DNA of 64,000 bases, taken from Spongilla lacustris. Lineage: Eukaryota > Porifera > Demospongiae > Spongillida > Spongillidae. The stretch spans positions 5,007,167-5,071,166 of the forward strand of contig OX442429.1 of NCBI GenBank assembly GCA_949361645.1, in the 5' to 3' direction. Below, piece by piece: positions 52,849 to 64,000 of the stretch. Both the position numbers and the translations under genes were made by a program. Position 1 is the stretch's first letter, and the number at the start of each line of letters is the position of its first letter. Below the pieces are notes generated by a model that ran no database searches, was not told the DNA's origin, and saw nothing but the letters and a program-made list of their open reading frames with translations.

Positions 52849-53874
52849 ATGTTTAAAATGCACCGTGTTTTATGCAGGGTACTAATCTATCTTCTACTTG
52901 GCTGCAGTTACCTCCCCTCCGAACCGACTGGATCTCCGCTACAGCCCATCACTCTACCACCGAGTACCACGCAAAACTGCTCAAATACATCTCAGCTTAT
53001 ACAAACCATCTCTCAGAACGTATACAGCATCATCATCCAGCAAGTGGCTAATAATTTGTCGTGCGTTCTAAATGGCACGCCCATCGGTTGGGGACCGCTG
53101 TGTCCTGCGAGTTCGTGCAAAGCTATAGTAGCGGCGTTGCCAAACAATCCGTCCGGGTACTACTGGATTCTACCCAACTCTACAAATACTTCGGTCCAGG
53201 TGTATTGCGATCTGACAAGGTACTTAAACGGCTCCAGAGGCTGGATGAGAGTTGCCTATCTGAATATGTCCGACTCCATACAGTCTTGTCCGTCCAACTG
53301 GGCGACCTACACGGCGGGGACCTATCGTTTGTGCGGAAAGCCAGGAGACAACAACTGTTACGGAGTGAACTTCACAACCTACTCGGTACCTTACTACAAG
53401 ATCAGTGGGTGGATCTACGGTTACCAGTATAGCACGTGCGACGGTTTCCAACGCTACGGATCATCCTGCAGCCCGTGCACCATCAACGGAGCGTACGTTG
53501 ATGGGGTTAGTATTACTCACAGTCAAAACCCTAGACAACATCTGTGGACATACGCTGCGGCTCAGCCATCGGGTAGCTACTGTCCATGTTACAGCGGATA
53601 CTCGTTCGTAGCGGTGCCTTCCTATGTTGGAACGAATTGGTATTGTGGGGGCCAGTCGGGGGGTAGCACCAGTAACTATTACACCTATCCATTATGGCAA
53701 AATGGCACGTGCCCAGGAAAACTGTCCTCTTGCTGTTCCAATTCAAACCTACCGTGGTTCTACACAACCCTTTCCACGAACATTACTGACAGCCTTGAAG
53801 TTCGCCTCTGCGCGGACGAACCTCTTTCTAATGAAGATGTTCGGTTGCTGAACCTTGAACTTTATGTTTACTAA
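52849..53874 (+). CDS. Secreted fibrinogen-like Cys-rich protein, intronless
   Basis: About 341 residues from the ATG at 52849 (a second ATG at 52858 is equally placed). MHRVLCRVLIYLLLGCSYL is a good signal peptide. I prefer this start over the upstream ATG at 52651 because it puts the hydrophobic segment at the N-terminus. After a Thr/Pro/Ser spacer comes a fibrinogen-C-like start (YYWILPNSTNTSVQVYCDL, GSRGWMRVAYLNMSD, CPSNW), then INGAYVDGVSITHSQNPRQH, HLWTYAAAQ, CPCYSGYSF and a C-terminal WFYTTLSTNITDSLEVRLC...LELYVY. At least 8 N-x-S/T sites and about 20 cysteines. I associate this domain with large families of secreted proteins in sponges and cnidarians; function unknown, adhesion or recognition plausible. 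No introns and a clearly higher GC content than the surroundings. Confidence 0.82.
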   Translation: MFKMHRVLCRVLIYLLLGCSYLPSEPTGSPLQPITLPPSTTQNCSNTSQLIQTISQNVYSIIIQQVANNLSCVLNGTPIGWGPLCPASSCKAIVAALPNNPSGYYWILPNSTNTSVQVYCDLTRYLNGSRGWMRVAYLNMSDSIQSCPSNWATYTAGTYRLCGKPGDNNCYGVNFTTYSVPYYKISGWIYGYQYSTCDGFQRYGSSCSPCTINGAYVDGVSITHSQNPRQHLWTYAAAQPSGSYCPCYSGYSFVAVPSYVGTNWYCGGQSGGSTSNYYTYPLWQNGTCPGKLSSCCSNSNLPWFYTTLSTNITDSLEVRLCADEPLSNEDVRLLNLELYVY

Positions 53875-53978
53875 CAATCCTATGGTGTTACTATGTATAC
53901 AAGAGTTGTGCTCCTTCCCTGATCCACGTGCACACAGGTCATGTAGTAATCAGTGCCGGTGTCGTAGGCATGGTTGTT

Positions 53979-54006
53979 CCCCCCCCCCCCCCCCCCCCCC
54001 CCCCCC
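53979..54006. repeat. Poly-C run
   Basis: About 27 consecutive C just before the dyad modules. Confidence 0.95.
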
Positions 54007-54032
54007 GCAAAATGTCCCTCATGCCTACCCCC

Positions 54033-54189
54033 GGACACTCGTTCCTAGGCACCACTGTCCCCCGGACAATTATGCCTAGGCATATATGTCCGCAGGCTAG
54101 GGGACATCTATGCCTAGACATAATTGTCCTACCCTATAGGCACCAGTGTCCCCCCATGGGGGGACACTGGTGCCTAGGATAGAATGTCC
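54033..54189. repeat. Four 28-bp dyad modules GGACA-N4-TGCCTAGGCA-N4-TGTCC
   Basis: Copies at 54033-54060, 54064-54091, 54102-54129 and 54162-54189. In every copy both spacers are exactly 4 bases while their sequence differs (CTCG/CCAC, ATTA/TATA, TCTA/TAAT, CTGG/AGAA). The central 10-mer varies slightly (TTCCTAGGCA, TGCCTAGACA, TGCCTAGGAT). The last two modules are linked by a perfect 40-bp palindrome, 54137-54176, centred on CCATGG. Confidence 0.88.
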
Positions 54190-54199
54190 TACACTTTAA

Positions 54200-56030
54200 A
54201 TACAGGCCTGGAATGTACAAGCATAAGTACAATACAACCAAATCGGATCGATACACATATACGTTAGTCGTTGTATACGTGCATGTATTAGCAAACGTCA
54301 TGCATGCCATGAAATATCTTAATACATGTACATGCGTCTGAGCTGCGTCGAGTCCTTGCGCATGCATATATGCATATGAAAGATTTGATCTGATTGGTAC
54401 AAGTGTACAAGGGTAGTTAGTTACGTTGTGTGCAGAGCAGCTAATTAGTTATTACTAAAGGCTCTCATTTCAAGGAAAGGCATTCTTGTGTAAATGTTTA
54501 CAAATGTAAATCGTATGAAAATTCATGTGCATGCAAGTATGATTTCGCTTGTCCGCGTGTGGTCATGATTGCATGGTACCATGATATCACAAAAAACATG
54601 CTTCATGTGTCAGACAGATATTTGCTGCATGCAGTGCAGAGCCATTTACCTTGTAAACACCTTTGCCAACTGACTCTTGAACTTTGTACGATTTTTCTTT
54701 GCTGGAAGCCGGTAAGTGAACACCCAATATCAAAGTTACAGTCATGCTTTTATACATGGTGGTCGCATGCATATATCTATACAATTAACGATCAAGAGCA
54801 TATCCATGGAGGTTTCCGTGATACCTGAACCCCCCCCCCCCCCCCCCCCCCCCCCCGCCAATAGAATAATATTTACTAAACTTAATTGATACTAACCTTC
54901 CCCCCTCACGGTCTCACCCCACTTGTATTAAATTGGCCTCCCCTCCCCTCTCCACTCGTATTTGGCCTATCGCAAGGGTGCATGATCCCCCCCCCCCCCC
55001 CCCCCCCCCCCGCTCGTATTCGATTGACGTACAATGTTAATTGGTTTGAAATCTGAGACTTTCAAGCTGACCTGCTCGAAAATAAGTGGAGCACGCGAGC
55101 CAAAGCCTATATGAAAATGTTCTACCATGCACACATTCAAATACAGAAACAATATCAATTACCTGCTGCACAAAAAGGAGTCTCATGCATTCGAGATTAT
55201 CACTTTCCAAAGCATATGTGCAATTCAATGCTATACTATATATGATAACCACCCTTTAATTGATATGGCCCTCCCTGGATTGTCTCGAATCGGTATACAT
55301 CACTGCACATGCATTTATCATGCAAGTTGTCAACAAGGCTCAAGGGTGTACCATCTTGCTGGAACAATGGTGGTGCAAGCAGTGATGCCGCGGTACGGTT
55401 GGCTTGACCGCAACCGTGACCATACTGAAAAATATATACACGTATAGTTCGCGAAACCACGTAACCGTCGGTAATAACCGTGGACCGCCAAAAATTTTGA
55501 CGGTCACTGCCGGTCAGCCATAAAGAAAATTGGCATGGAACTTGGTTCGTGTACCTTTAGACCACTTCATGCACTTTATCTACTCACCTCCTTTGGGCAT
55601 TTTATTTGGCAGGATTTTATTGCAAGTCATGCAGCATGCTTACAAATTAACCTAACGAGTACATCTTTTGGAATTTGCACCAAACGATCACAAATACTCA
55701 AATGTCTGAGATCTTGACTATTCATTAACTTGTATACCGCGTTTAGAAATACGACCGACAGTCCGATTTTTTAAACTCTGCATACTTTACATATACATTC
55801 TGCACTCCTGCACTAGGAGAACTTGATTATTGGGTTTTCGAAACCAGAATTCAATCATAGCTAGCGGGAGTGGTCGGACCCTTTTTTAATCACTGCCCCT
55901 GCTCCCCCAGCCAAATATATATCCTTGCCAGTTGGCATTATGCCATATAAAATGTGTTTCTCATTCCCGCCCCGCGGCGTCTCAAATTCTATGGCCCGCC
56001 TAAATCTTTAATAGCTATACATGGCCATGG
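54200..56030. other. Gene-poor stretch
   Basis: Poly-C runs, AT-rich sequence and a GACCGTC/GACGGTC-rich patch near 55385-55515 with imperfect inverted pieces (ACCGTGGACCGCC, TGACGGTCACTG), perhaps a worn transposon end. No gene seen. Confidence 0.45.
54828..54857. repeat. Poly-C run
   Basis: About 27 consecutive C. Another run of about 23 C lies at 54987-55011. Confidence 0.95.
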
Positions 56031-56043
56031 TATTGTGACTTAA

Positions 56044-57195
56044 TCATAGATTGACGGATCGTGACTTAAGTCATTAATTAGTGACTTAAGTCACTGAACT
56101 TTTGGAACGATAAAACACTCGAGTTGGTGACGCCAGTGCGTTTTTTTTTTTTAATTGTGCACGTACTGTGTGGCATGCAGCTTTAAACTGTTCTAAAATG
56201 GTTGTATTTTAAGCCAGAGGAGCGTAGCAAATAGGGCAGCTTGTATCGCTGTTTGGCGGCAAACATTACAAAATTATACGCCCCTTTTTTGTGTTCAAAC
56301 CGCGATGCCTTTCCTTGTTGGCGATCGTGTTACATGCAATGGAGCTAAGGTGTTAGGCAGCAAACATGCAAAGCAGAGGTACGGAAGGCTTTTTAACGAA
56401 ACAAAACTCCTTGGGGGTGTACAGAGAATTAACGGTAAAGGGCGTAGTGTAAAATGCATCATTTATTTTTATGAAGTCGCTACTTTGAAGGCGTTTTCCG
56501 CACGCAGCATTAGGCGGCACAGTACTGCAACAGGCGGCAATGCTGAAGCATCCATTCCCACAGCCATTTCCATAGCAAATAGTTCCCCAAACCCGGCGAT
56601 TGAAGAACCACATGAGCAAGAAAGCGATGACGTCGGTGATGGCAGTAGTTTATCTTGTCATGGCGTACAATGGAAGGCCAAGTAGATGGCATTGTTGAAG
56701 GCTGGAGATCCTCACCTCAGTTTGATACACACATTTTGTGGGGTTATGATGTAGAACATTGCCCCATTGTGCCTGCATCCATTGTATGACAAAAACTCTG
56801 CTACTTGTGTAGCTACCAATGCTAGTAGTGCTTGCAGTGTATGAAAGCCTGTGCAAGAACTATTGTACTGTGTGCTCTGAAATGGAAAATGACAACATTG
56901 TTGCCTTATGTGGGGTGAAGTCTAAGTAAGGAAGTGCCTGTATAGTAACGCACATATATAATCAGTGATATACGATGCCTTTGTACACGCAAGCATGCAT
57001 ATACATGTACTCCCGAAGTGATCATGTGTAGCCTAAATGAAATATATTTATGTGAACCTGCTGTTATCTGTATTAACAATCAACCAAATGTAAAGAATTT
57101 GTTTGAATAGCTGGGTATAAATCTCATTTCACCTTATCCCAGGGTAGTGACTTATGTCACTGACTTAAGTCACTCCCGTTTCAGTCAATCTATGA
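56044..57195 (+). mobile_element. TTAA-flanked transposon (piggyBac or Kolobok type)
   Basis: 1152 bp with perfect 12-bp inverted ends TCATAGATTGAC (56044-56055 and 57184-57195) and TTAA on both sides (56040-56043 and 57196-57199). Just inside each end are two copies of a 14-bp palindrome GTGACTTAAGTCAC or a one-base variant (56061-56074, 56081-56094; 57147-57160, 57160-57173), likely transposase binding sites. One ORF (56305-56685). Confidence 0.88.
56305..56685 (+). CDS. Small ORF inside the TTAA element, function unknown
   Basis: 126 codons beginning MPFLVGDRVTCNGAKVLGSK. The first about 70 residues (YGRLFNETKLLGG, RSVKCIIYFYEVATLKAFSA) look like a compact basic domain; the rest is Ser/Thr/Glu-rich. 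I do not recognise it. It could be the remaining N-terminus of the element's transposase or a captured host exon. No catalytic motif seen. Confidence 0.45.
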   Translation: MPFLVGDRVTCNGAKVLGSKHAKQRYGRLFNETKLLGGVQRINGKGRSVKCIIYFYEVATLKAFSARSIRRHSTATGGNAEASIPTAISIANSSPNPAIEEPHEQESDDVGDGSSLSCHGVQWKAK

Positions 57196-57918
57196 TTAAG
57201 CCCACTGACTAAAGCCACAAATCTTAGTTTTAGAAATTGTTAGTAGTCTTTCAAAACTTATTTACCTTTCATGTGGCTGATTATTTACACTGATATAGGA
57301 TGGACCGTGTACCATACACTAGGCAACATGTTGCGCGCAACTCAATGAATTTAGTAGAAATCCATCATCGTAATTTACCGAACTTTTACTGATATTCATT
57401 TGATTTGCACACAATATGTTGCCAAGTGTATGGGCTCCTTAACATGCACTTTGTCTCCTTCGAGCATTTTGTTTGGCAGGATTTTATGTGCAAGTCATGC
57501 AACATGCTAACCAACCTAACGGTAGTCCATCTTTAAAAAAAAATCTGTTTAGCAGGCTACTTACTAGTTAGTGAAAAAAAAATGCAAATCACCATCATAG
57601 CCTATATCGCAAATTTATTTTAGCTTTTGGTTTAGAATTTAATAAAGGTTTAGAAGAAAATCCTTCCAGTGTCCAAACAGTGTCACAATGCATGATATAG
57701 CTATGTTTATCACAACAAGGTGAATTTTATTAATGAGTATTTTATTTCTCCTTATCATTTAACCTTTGATTCCTAGCTTTTTACACCACTATATCACCAT
57801 TTCTCATAGAGAATGTTTTTATTCATCGTACATGAAAAGTGCAAAAAACGCTATAATAATAATAACATAACATACATGCACATGTACACACTGCAATTTA
57901 AATCTTATGCACTGCACA

Positions 57919-60900
57919 TCAATTTTGTAAAAGTGTCTCACGAAGTCCATCAGTAGAATTGTTGATGTTTAATGACATAATCTCGTACCTAGTGTTTTCA
58001 ATGGGGTCCTTTCCCTTCCATAAAGCTGATATGTCTCTGAGCATCTTCCATGAGGGCATCACCTTTCCTGACCGCATGTATATGTGGGTGGCCACTATTA
58101 TGACGAAGCACAAAAATGCACTTGCTACCCCTATCAGTACAAGGATAGCGATCGGCTCTTGGATATTCTGAGTACATGTAAGATCAAAAAGACTAGCAGT
58201 TGAAATGCTAATTATGTTCAAATGAAAAAATACTTCCAGTATAAAAGTAGTCCATTTTTTATACACCTGGAGTCTTATTAAAAGCATGCTGTACATATAC
58301 ACAAAAATCAAAATTCCCAATGGGTGTACTGGTGTGCTGTTAGTGGATGCAAATAGTAAATCAAGTGGAAGACGAAACAAAAGGAGAACTCCAGCCCAGA
58401 ATCGATAACGATCCTTATAAGGAGCGGCATATAGCTATCTAGGAAAGGCTTTAGCTTGTTCACCCATAGAAAGATCTTGAGGTGAGACTTGGATTGCAAG
58501 CATGGCAGGAACAGAAGCAAGGTGGTATATGGAATAGCAAAAGCAAGCAGGACAAGAAAACCAAAAGTGAAGAGTATGCTATGTTTGGACCCAAGGAACT
58601 TCACATTTCCATCGTACAACCAAACCAAAACAGAGCTATTTGTCTCAGTGTCAATCACAGAAAATGAAAATATAGTGATGATTGTTCTCAATGTTTTTGA
58701 GTACGATAATAGTATTAGTGTAGACAGCACTGGAATAACATTATTGCGACACAGACGAGATATCTTTGAAGAACATCTCCCTGCAACAACAATGGCTCCC
58801 AGAAGTGAAAACAAGTATGTGGGAAATGCAAATTGTAGCCACGTTTTAGCATAGCTGTCCATTCCATCATAAAAACAGGACTCCATCCCTATGTCTAGGT
58901 TTAGCCAGGCTATGAATGTTGCATGGAACTGTGCAGCAAAATTTCTGTTTCTGGAAAAGAAAATTGAGTTGTTAATTCTAACAATGTTGGCATAAAACAG
59001 CAGTCCATTTAAGGTGCCGGAGGACACTGTTAGATTGAGCACGAAGAGCACAAGAACCAAAGTGATTCCCATGATGGCAAATGGTACAATCATTAGAAGG
59101 TAATAATTGGTACACACCTTACATTGAGAGGTCCCAAAGGTCATACTTAGTCCATCTTGGCACTGGCCACATAGCACGTTAATTCTATTGTAGTTGCACT
59201 GACTGTTGAGGTCCAGTACATTCACCTTAGCTGCCTCAGTGCAGTAATCAAATGGACAGATGTCACAAAATCCCAGTATATGCTGGGAAGTATAACCAAT
59301 CCACTTGTTCTTAGTTCCTTGTATGATCATGTCACTGATGTTGCATGTAATACCAAACCTAGGCAAAAAATGGTCACATTCACAAGTTATAGATGCAGTA
59401 TTTAAAAGAAATCCAACAGGGCATGGTAGTACAGTAATAGATATGTTGTAAAATGATTTTTCGACGTTTCCAGTGCCGAATAATGCTTGTGTGACAAGAT
59501 ATTGGCTAGAATTGACAAGGCCAAATGGAACCTTATATTCTTCACACTGCTTTGATGACCTCATTGCAGAGACGAATGATATTCCATCACCCCCAGCTCT
59601 GTAGTTCAGCACTATGCCTGAAGATGCTCCATTCCTCTGCCCAATGGTGATGAATTGTACCAATATAGTCTGTCCGGGGTATATTGTTTTATTGATGGAG
59701 GTTATTGAGCAGGGATCTGTTTGGGGAAATTGTACTGTGTCATTACAGGGGCAAATATAATTAGGATCAGATGATATAAGTGATGTGCTTTTGTCATGAA
59801 ATTCTATACTAGCTATCGTATTAAATAAGTCAAATTCTTCATACCTACATGTATCAATGTTTCCTCCATACAACACACTGCCTGCTTCTCTGGCGTAGTT
59901 TCCATTGAAATACATTTTTAAATGGTTGTGGTCACTAACTTTAAGAAAGCAAATTTTTTCAGCAAGAAGTAGGTCCAACACATAGATAGCTCCACCACTG
60001 ATTTGTGCAACATTTTTAACAAAATATATATCAGGTACACCATTAATTTCTAAGTCACTCTTGTCATCCATATAGATAGCACCTCCACTGATGTAGGCTA
60101 CATTACCAATGAATAATACAGATGTTTGGTGTTTCAGGTTCAATACTGAGCTATGCATGTATATTGCACCACCATTAAGATTTGCTTTGTTATTTACAAA
60201 TGTCACATCAGAAAGATCCATTTCAATCCTAGAGTTCTTCATATATATAGCTCCTCCGTTATAATGTGCTTTGTTGTTAGCAAGCATAACATTGGCCTTA
60301 ATTTGTAAAAGAGATGATTCCAAGTAAATTGCTCCACCAATAGCTGAGCTGCAGTTTAAAAATTCAAAATTTCCATTCATAATGACTTTGGGTGAATTTA
60401 CCAAATTCAGTGGAGAAATGCCATTTATCCTTTCCAGGTTGTCTATAAATTGACAGTTTCCACTTAAATTTGCCGCAGTACTATATAATGTAATTGATGA
60501 GTCTAATACATTGCAACTTTGTAATAGATAAAATGAAACATAATTAATGACTAGGTGTGAATTCATCAATTTTGTTTCAGCAAATACTACTTGATAAAGA
60601 AGATGAAAGCCTAAATACCCATAGTGTTGGTAGTAGTAAATATCCTCGATCTTAATAATTGTATTAATATAAGCGCAATTTTCAATGCGAAAATCATAGT
60701 AAACTTGATCTATCTCTGACATATAAAGTAAGATCTGTGAATTTATAAACTCCGAGTCAGTGATGTTAAAGGTTCTTGTGTACGATGGTGGATTCACTTC
60801 TTCAGATATGACTACATGCAATACAGTACTCTCTTCCTCCTGTCTGCTAAATGAAGTACCTCGGATACTAGAAATGTTATGAATCTCAATGTTACATAAA

Positions 60901-61791
60901 TTTGCAGGAGTCTCTATAACAACAATCTTTAGATTTGATCCATCTTGTGCATGGTTTCTGTACAACATTGAGCTATTAATAACTACTCTTGTTTCATATA
61001 AATTGTAATCAAATAAAATGCCCAATCCACTACCCATTGTGCGGCAAGCTATGGGGTCATAATCTCCATTGCATCATACCCAAGAGTAAAGAGTGCATTC
61101 GAAATGATTAGATGATGGATACCATTAGAAGTTGATGTTTCAACATCATTGTTGTGTATGAGTACCACATTTCCTCCTGAAATCTGAAATTGAAAATTTT
61201 TTGCACACTGATTACTGCCCACAAATGAGGATCTTGTGATCATTGCTATTCCCAAGAATTTTTTTCCAATCAATCCATACCCAGTGCTATTCTTAATAGT
61301 GAGACCATCCATCTCAAGGTTATAGATAAGGTACATGTACACAGCAGTAAAAGCACCTACTTCTGAGGTCCATGAACCACAGTTGAATATGGTAATATTA
61401 AGTAAAGACAAATTGGTAATCTCCTTAAATAAAATTTTTGAAGGATTTGAACACACCAGTTTGGTTGATGATTCCATATATGGTATGTTGTCCTCTTCCC
61501 CAAAGGAATCAAAACCATATTGTTGAACATCCTCAGACACATAGCGATAGAGTAGTATATCAGAACCTTCTGGAGGTTTTCAATGCGTACATCTCCATCA
61601 ATGATCATGTGTGTCCCTAGTAAGAAAATGAAGGATGTGTTGGATATGAAGTACTGTGAAGCATTCCTTACGTAGGTCCCCAGCTCATAGCATGGGTATC
61701 CACTGGGACATGAGGTGTCGGAGGAGTTTGGAGTGACATAAAAGACATTATCATAATGAGATGTAGTTATTTGTAGACAGTAGAGAGCCAC
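57919..61791 (-). pseudogene. GGAIY-repeat multi-pass membrane protein, broken by frameshifts
   Basis: Four frames join into one protein of about 1280 residues if three single-base shifts are allowed (near 61565, 61055 and 58435). N-terminus: hydrophobic TFCVALYCLQITTS, then FYVTPNSSDTSCPSGYPCYE. No ATG in frame, so an upstream exon or loss of the start. Middle: about five GGAIY motifs preceded by N-x-A (NKAHYNGGAIYMK, NVAYISGGAIYMD) in a beta-helix-type region (60370-59960), then a Cys-rich module (CDICPFDYC, CGQCQDGLSMTFGTSQCKVC). C-terminus: about seven membrane segments from YLLMIVPFAIMGITL to IAILVLIGVASAFLCFVII. The longest frame, 58308-61037, is 909 codons. It resembles large invertebrate families of unknown function with chlamydial Pmp-like repeats; a cell-surface receptor is a guess. 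Confidence 0.78.
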
Positions 61792-61799
61792 ACAAAAAG

Positions 61800-63815
61800 T
61801 AAGTCGTACTATTGAATGATTGGAGAAAATGTGAGCACGTTAATTAATGTCTTGTAGGGCACATTAGTATTATAAATGTGATCATCTTTGCCAATACGCC
61901 ATCAGCACTATATATAATACATGTATATTAACATTGATTGTAGGGCACATGTAGTAATGTTTCTGAAATGATTGTGAATATCTTAATGCCTACTTCGTAT
62001 AAATTTTGATATGAGTATTAATTTAGCATTGACCGTAATGAACACAATTTTTTGTTTCATGTTAGCAGAATCAGTGTAACTATAATGCAGACAGGAGAAT
62101 ACATTACTTTCTCACTGATTTGCAGATAGGCTGGTTCGTTTATCATTTAATCTTTGTTCACCCTTTTTATTGTGTTCAGTGCATTCATATTTATCATGAG
62201 TAAGCTGGATTTAGGAGTGCTCATATAAAATGGTAGATAGTGTTTGATTGTAATAATAAATATATTAATACTTGTACTACATACAGGATTATTGGGCCCT
62301 ACCCTTGCTGCTATAGGCAAGATTATCTTTATGTAATAACCACCAACATGTTTTACATCCCAACTTACTTTTCACAGTTTTTCTATACTTGTTTCATTAG
62401 TTTTATTTGTACAACGGTAGTCATGAAACTCCTCAGTCTTATAATACATCCCAATGTATATACGTGGCTTGATCAATTGAACACCTGGACTAGGCAGAAA
62501 TTTTTTCCCACTTGCAAAATACTTTCATAGCCTCATTTTTTTGTTCCTAAGCTAACCTCAAACACACTTCACAGAAATTAGCAACACCGTACTGATACTT
62601 TTGTTATATGTAATATGTCGCTGTTTGTCAGCATGCAATGTAGTTTTTCAACTGTCACGCATACATACGTTTTGAGATGACTGATTATTAACACTTAATA
62701 AACCAACCACTGAATAGATGAGTCTACATTTATCCTTTTGGCTATTAACAAATAGTGTATAATTTTATACGCTTTTGAGTGTCATCAGCAGTAGTATCCC
62801 ATTTGAACACTCAGAATGAAAAAACCCATGAATCTCTGTACTAATGTAATGTCATTATTTTTATTTTATACCAGCCATGCAGTTGACTGCATTGTTGTAA
62901 TGCAGCACAGCGTCCGAAACGTATCATATACCAAGCTACGACTGGCCAGTTCCTACAACCTGTATTTCTAGTACAATGCTATATATGTGTGCATATATTC
63001 AGTCTTCTTTGCCTCGTTTTGAGTCTAATTATAGAGTTATACATGTAGCTCTTCCGTTGCATTGTGCGCGTGCACCGTCGTGAATTTCCAATTATACACA
63101 TATATACATGTAACATGTAGGACAATTTATAAGTTGAGCTGAATACATGTACGTATATGTATATCAATCCACGCACTGCGCAGCTAAATGCACATATATA
63201 AATTGACACTTGCGAGAGCTTTGATCGAATGGCATATACATTGATTATGTTCAATAAAAATGGCATAAATATTTGTGTACATAGTAAGGATGGCTTGATG
63301 TACAGTACATAAAAAAACTCAAACGACAATTCCAGTTGCACAGTGAATGGTTGTCTCGAAATGGCACGGGGTCATTAAAGTACGTGCGGTTGCAAAACTA
63401 CTCACAGCAACAACAGCAAAAAACCGCAAATCAAGAATTGATTTTACAAGTGATCTGATACTTGCTGATACAGAGATGTAAGTGGTAGATCAATCGTTGA
63501 TTTTCATATGATCAGTTCCTTACTTTTTTTTTTTGCTGTGATGCGATAAGCTCATGTACTCAATCCCTGACGTAGAAAAGGGATACAAGTTTTTTTAATA
63601 GTGTACTTTCAGAACGGAACATAGAAAAAAGTTGTGTTGGATGTCTCATATCCCAGGAAAAAATCAATAAGGTACCAAATTAAGTCCTAAGATTTGAATG
63701 TTTAAAAATAATATAATTTATCTATTTTTTACTTGAATACTAAAATCAAGGAAAAACTTTAGACAGTAGCCTTCCTTTTTTTGATCTGCGATTTGTAGAC
63801 ACCAATGCACCGTGA
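61800..63815. other. No gene seen
   Basis: AT-rich sequence with scattered ACATGTA motifs. No exon, RNA gene or element that I can support. Confidence 0.5.
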
Positions 63816-63817
63816 CA

Positions 63818-64000
<183 letters not shown>

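Noticed and set aside
58308..61037. Bacterial (chlamydial) origin or contamination because of GGAIY repeats
   Set aside because: The C-terminal multi-pass domain, AT-rich eukaryotic context and neighbouring animal genes argue against it; GGAI repeats also occur in invertebrate families.

Overview
The window is nuclear DNA of an animal, most likely a marine invertebrate and, by inference, a sponge. Evidence: intron-rich metazoan genes (an OCA2/P-protein anion transporter and an ankyrin-Roc-COR-Death protein of DAPK type), a secreted fibrinogen-like protein and a multi-pass GGAIY-repeat membrane protein of kinds I associate with basal metazoans, dense ACATGTACATGT-type simple sequence, and many DNA and RNA transposons. 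There is no sign of bacterial operons. The species cannot be named from the sequence.

Layout. 1-3 kb: simple repeats and an edge reading frame on the minus strand. 3.03-8.14 kb: a complete young Ty3/gypsy retrotransposon on the minus strand with identical 166-bp LTRs, a tRNA-Ser-type primer site, gag, pol and a textbook -1 frameshift signal between them. 8.2-12.6 kb: simple repeats, a 1.5-kb minisatellite of 19-bp units, a foldback element and a GGGA array, all lying among decayed minus-strand exons of an RNF113A/Cwc24-like gene that have no ATG-initiated reading frame. 14-16 kb: a TA-flanked MITE, a strong hairpin and a hAT-type MITE with a perfect 8-bp target duplication. 19.2-35.8 kb: one plus-strand gene of at least 12 exons encoding about 11 ankyrin repeats, a degenerate Roc GTPase, a COR domain and a Death domain. 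Its 8-kb intron is packed with fragments of a non-LTR retrotransposon that has a C-terminal restriction-like endonuclease; the fragments are separated by (TAA)n tracts.

36-41.3 kb: a decayed cut-and-paste transposon (minus-strand transposase pseudogene between 24-bp inverted ends), with a second hAT MITE inserted at one end and a foldback inside. 41.55-49.2 kb: a complete OCA2-like gene. I could phase 23 coding exons without a break, giving an 887-residue protein, with a TA-flanked element in intron 3. 49.3-52.5 kb: a second cluster of the same non-LTR element, in both orientations. 52.85-53.87 kb: an intronless secreted-protein gene, followed by four copies of an unusual 28-bp dyad module. 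56.0-57.2 kb: a TTAA-flanked element with a small ORF. 57.9-61.8 kb: a minus-strand GGAIY-repeat multi-pass membrane protein gene broken by three frameshifts. The window ends in AC/GC/CACG microsatellites.

The genes do not form a pathway. The window is best read as two good host genes (ANK-Roc-COR-Death and OCA2-like) and one likely good one (secreted fibrinogen-like) in a matrix of successive transposon insertions, several of which can be delimited to the base by their target duplications.
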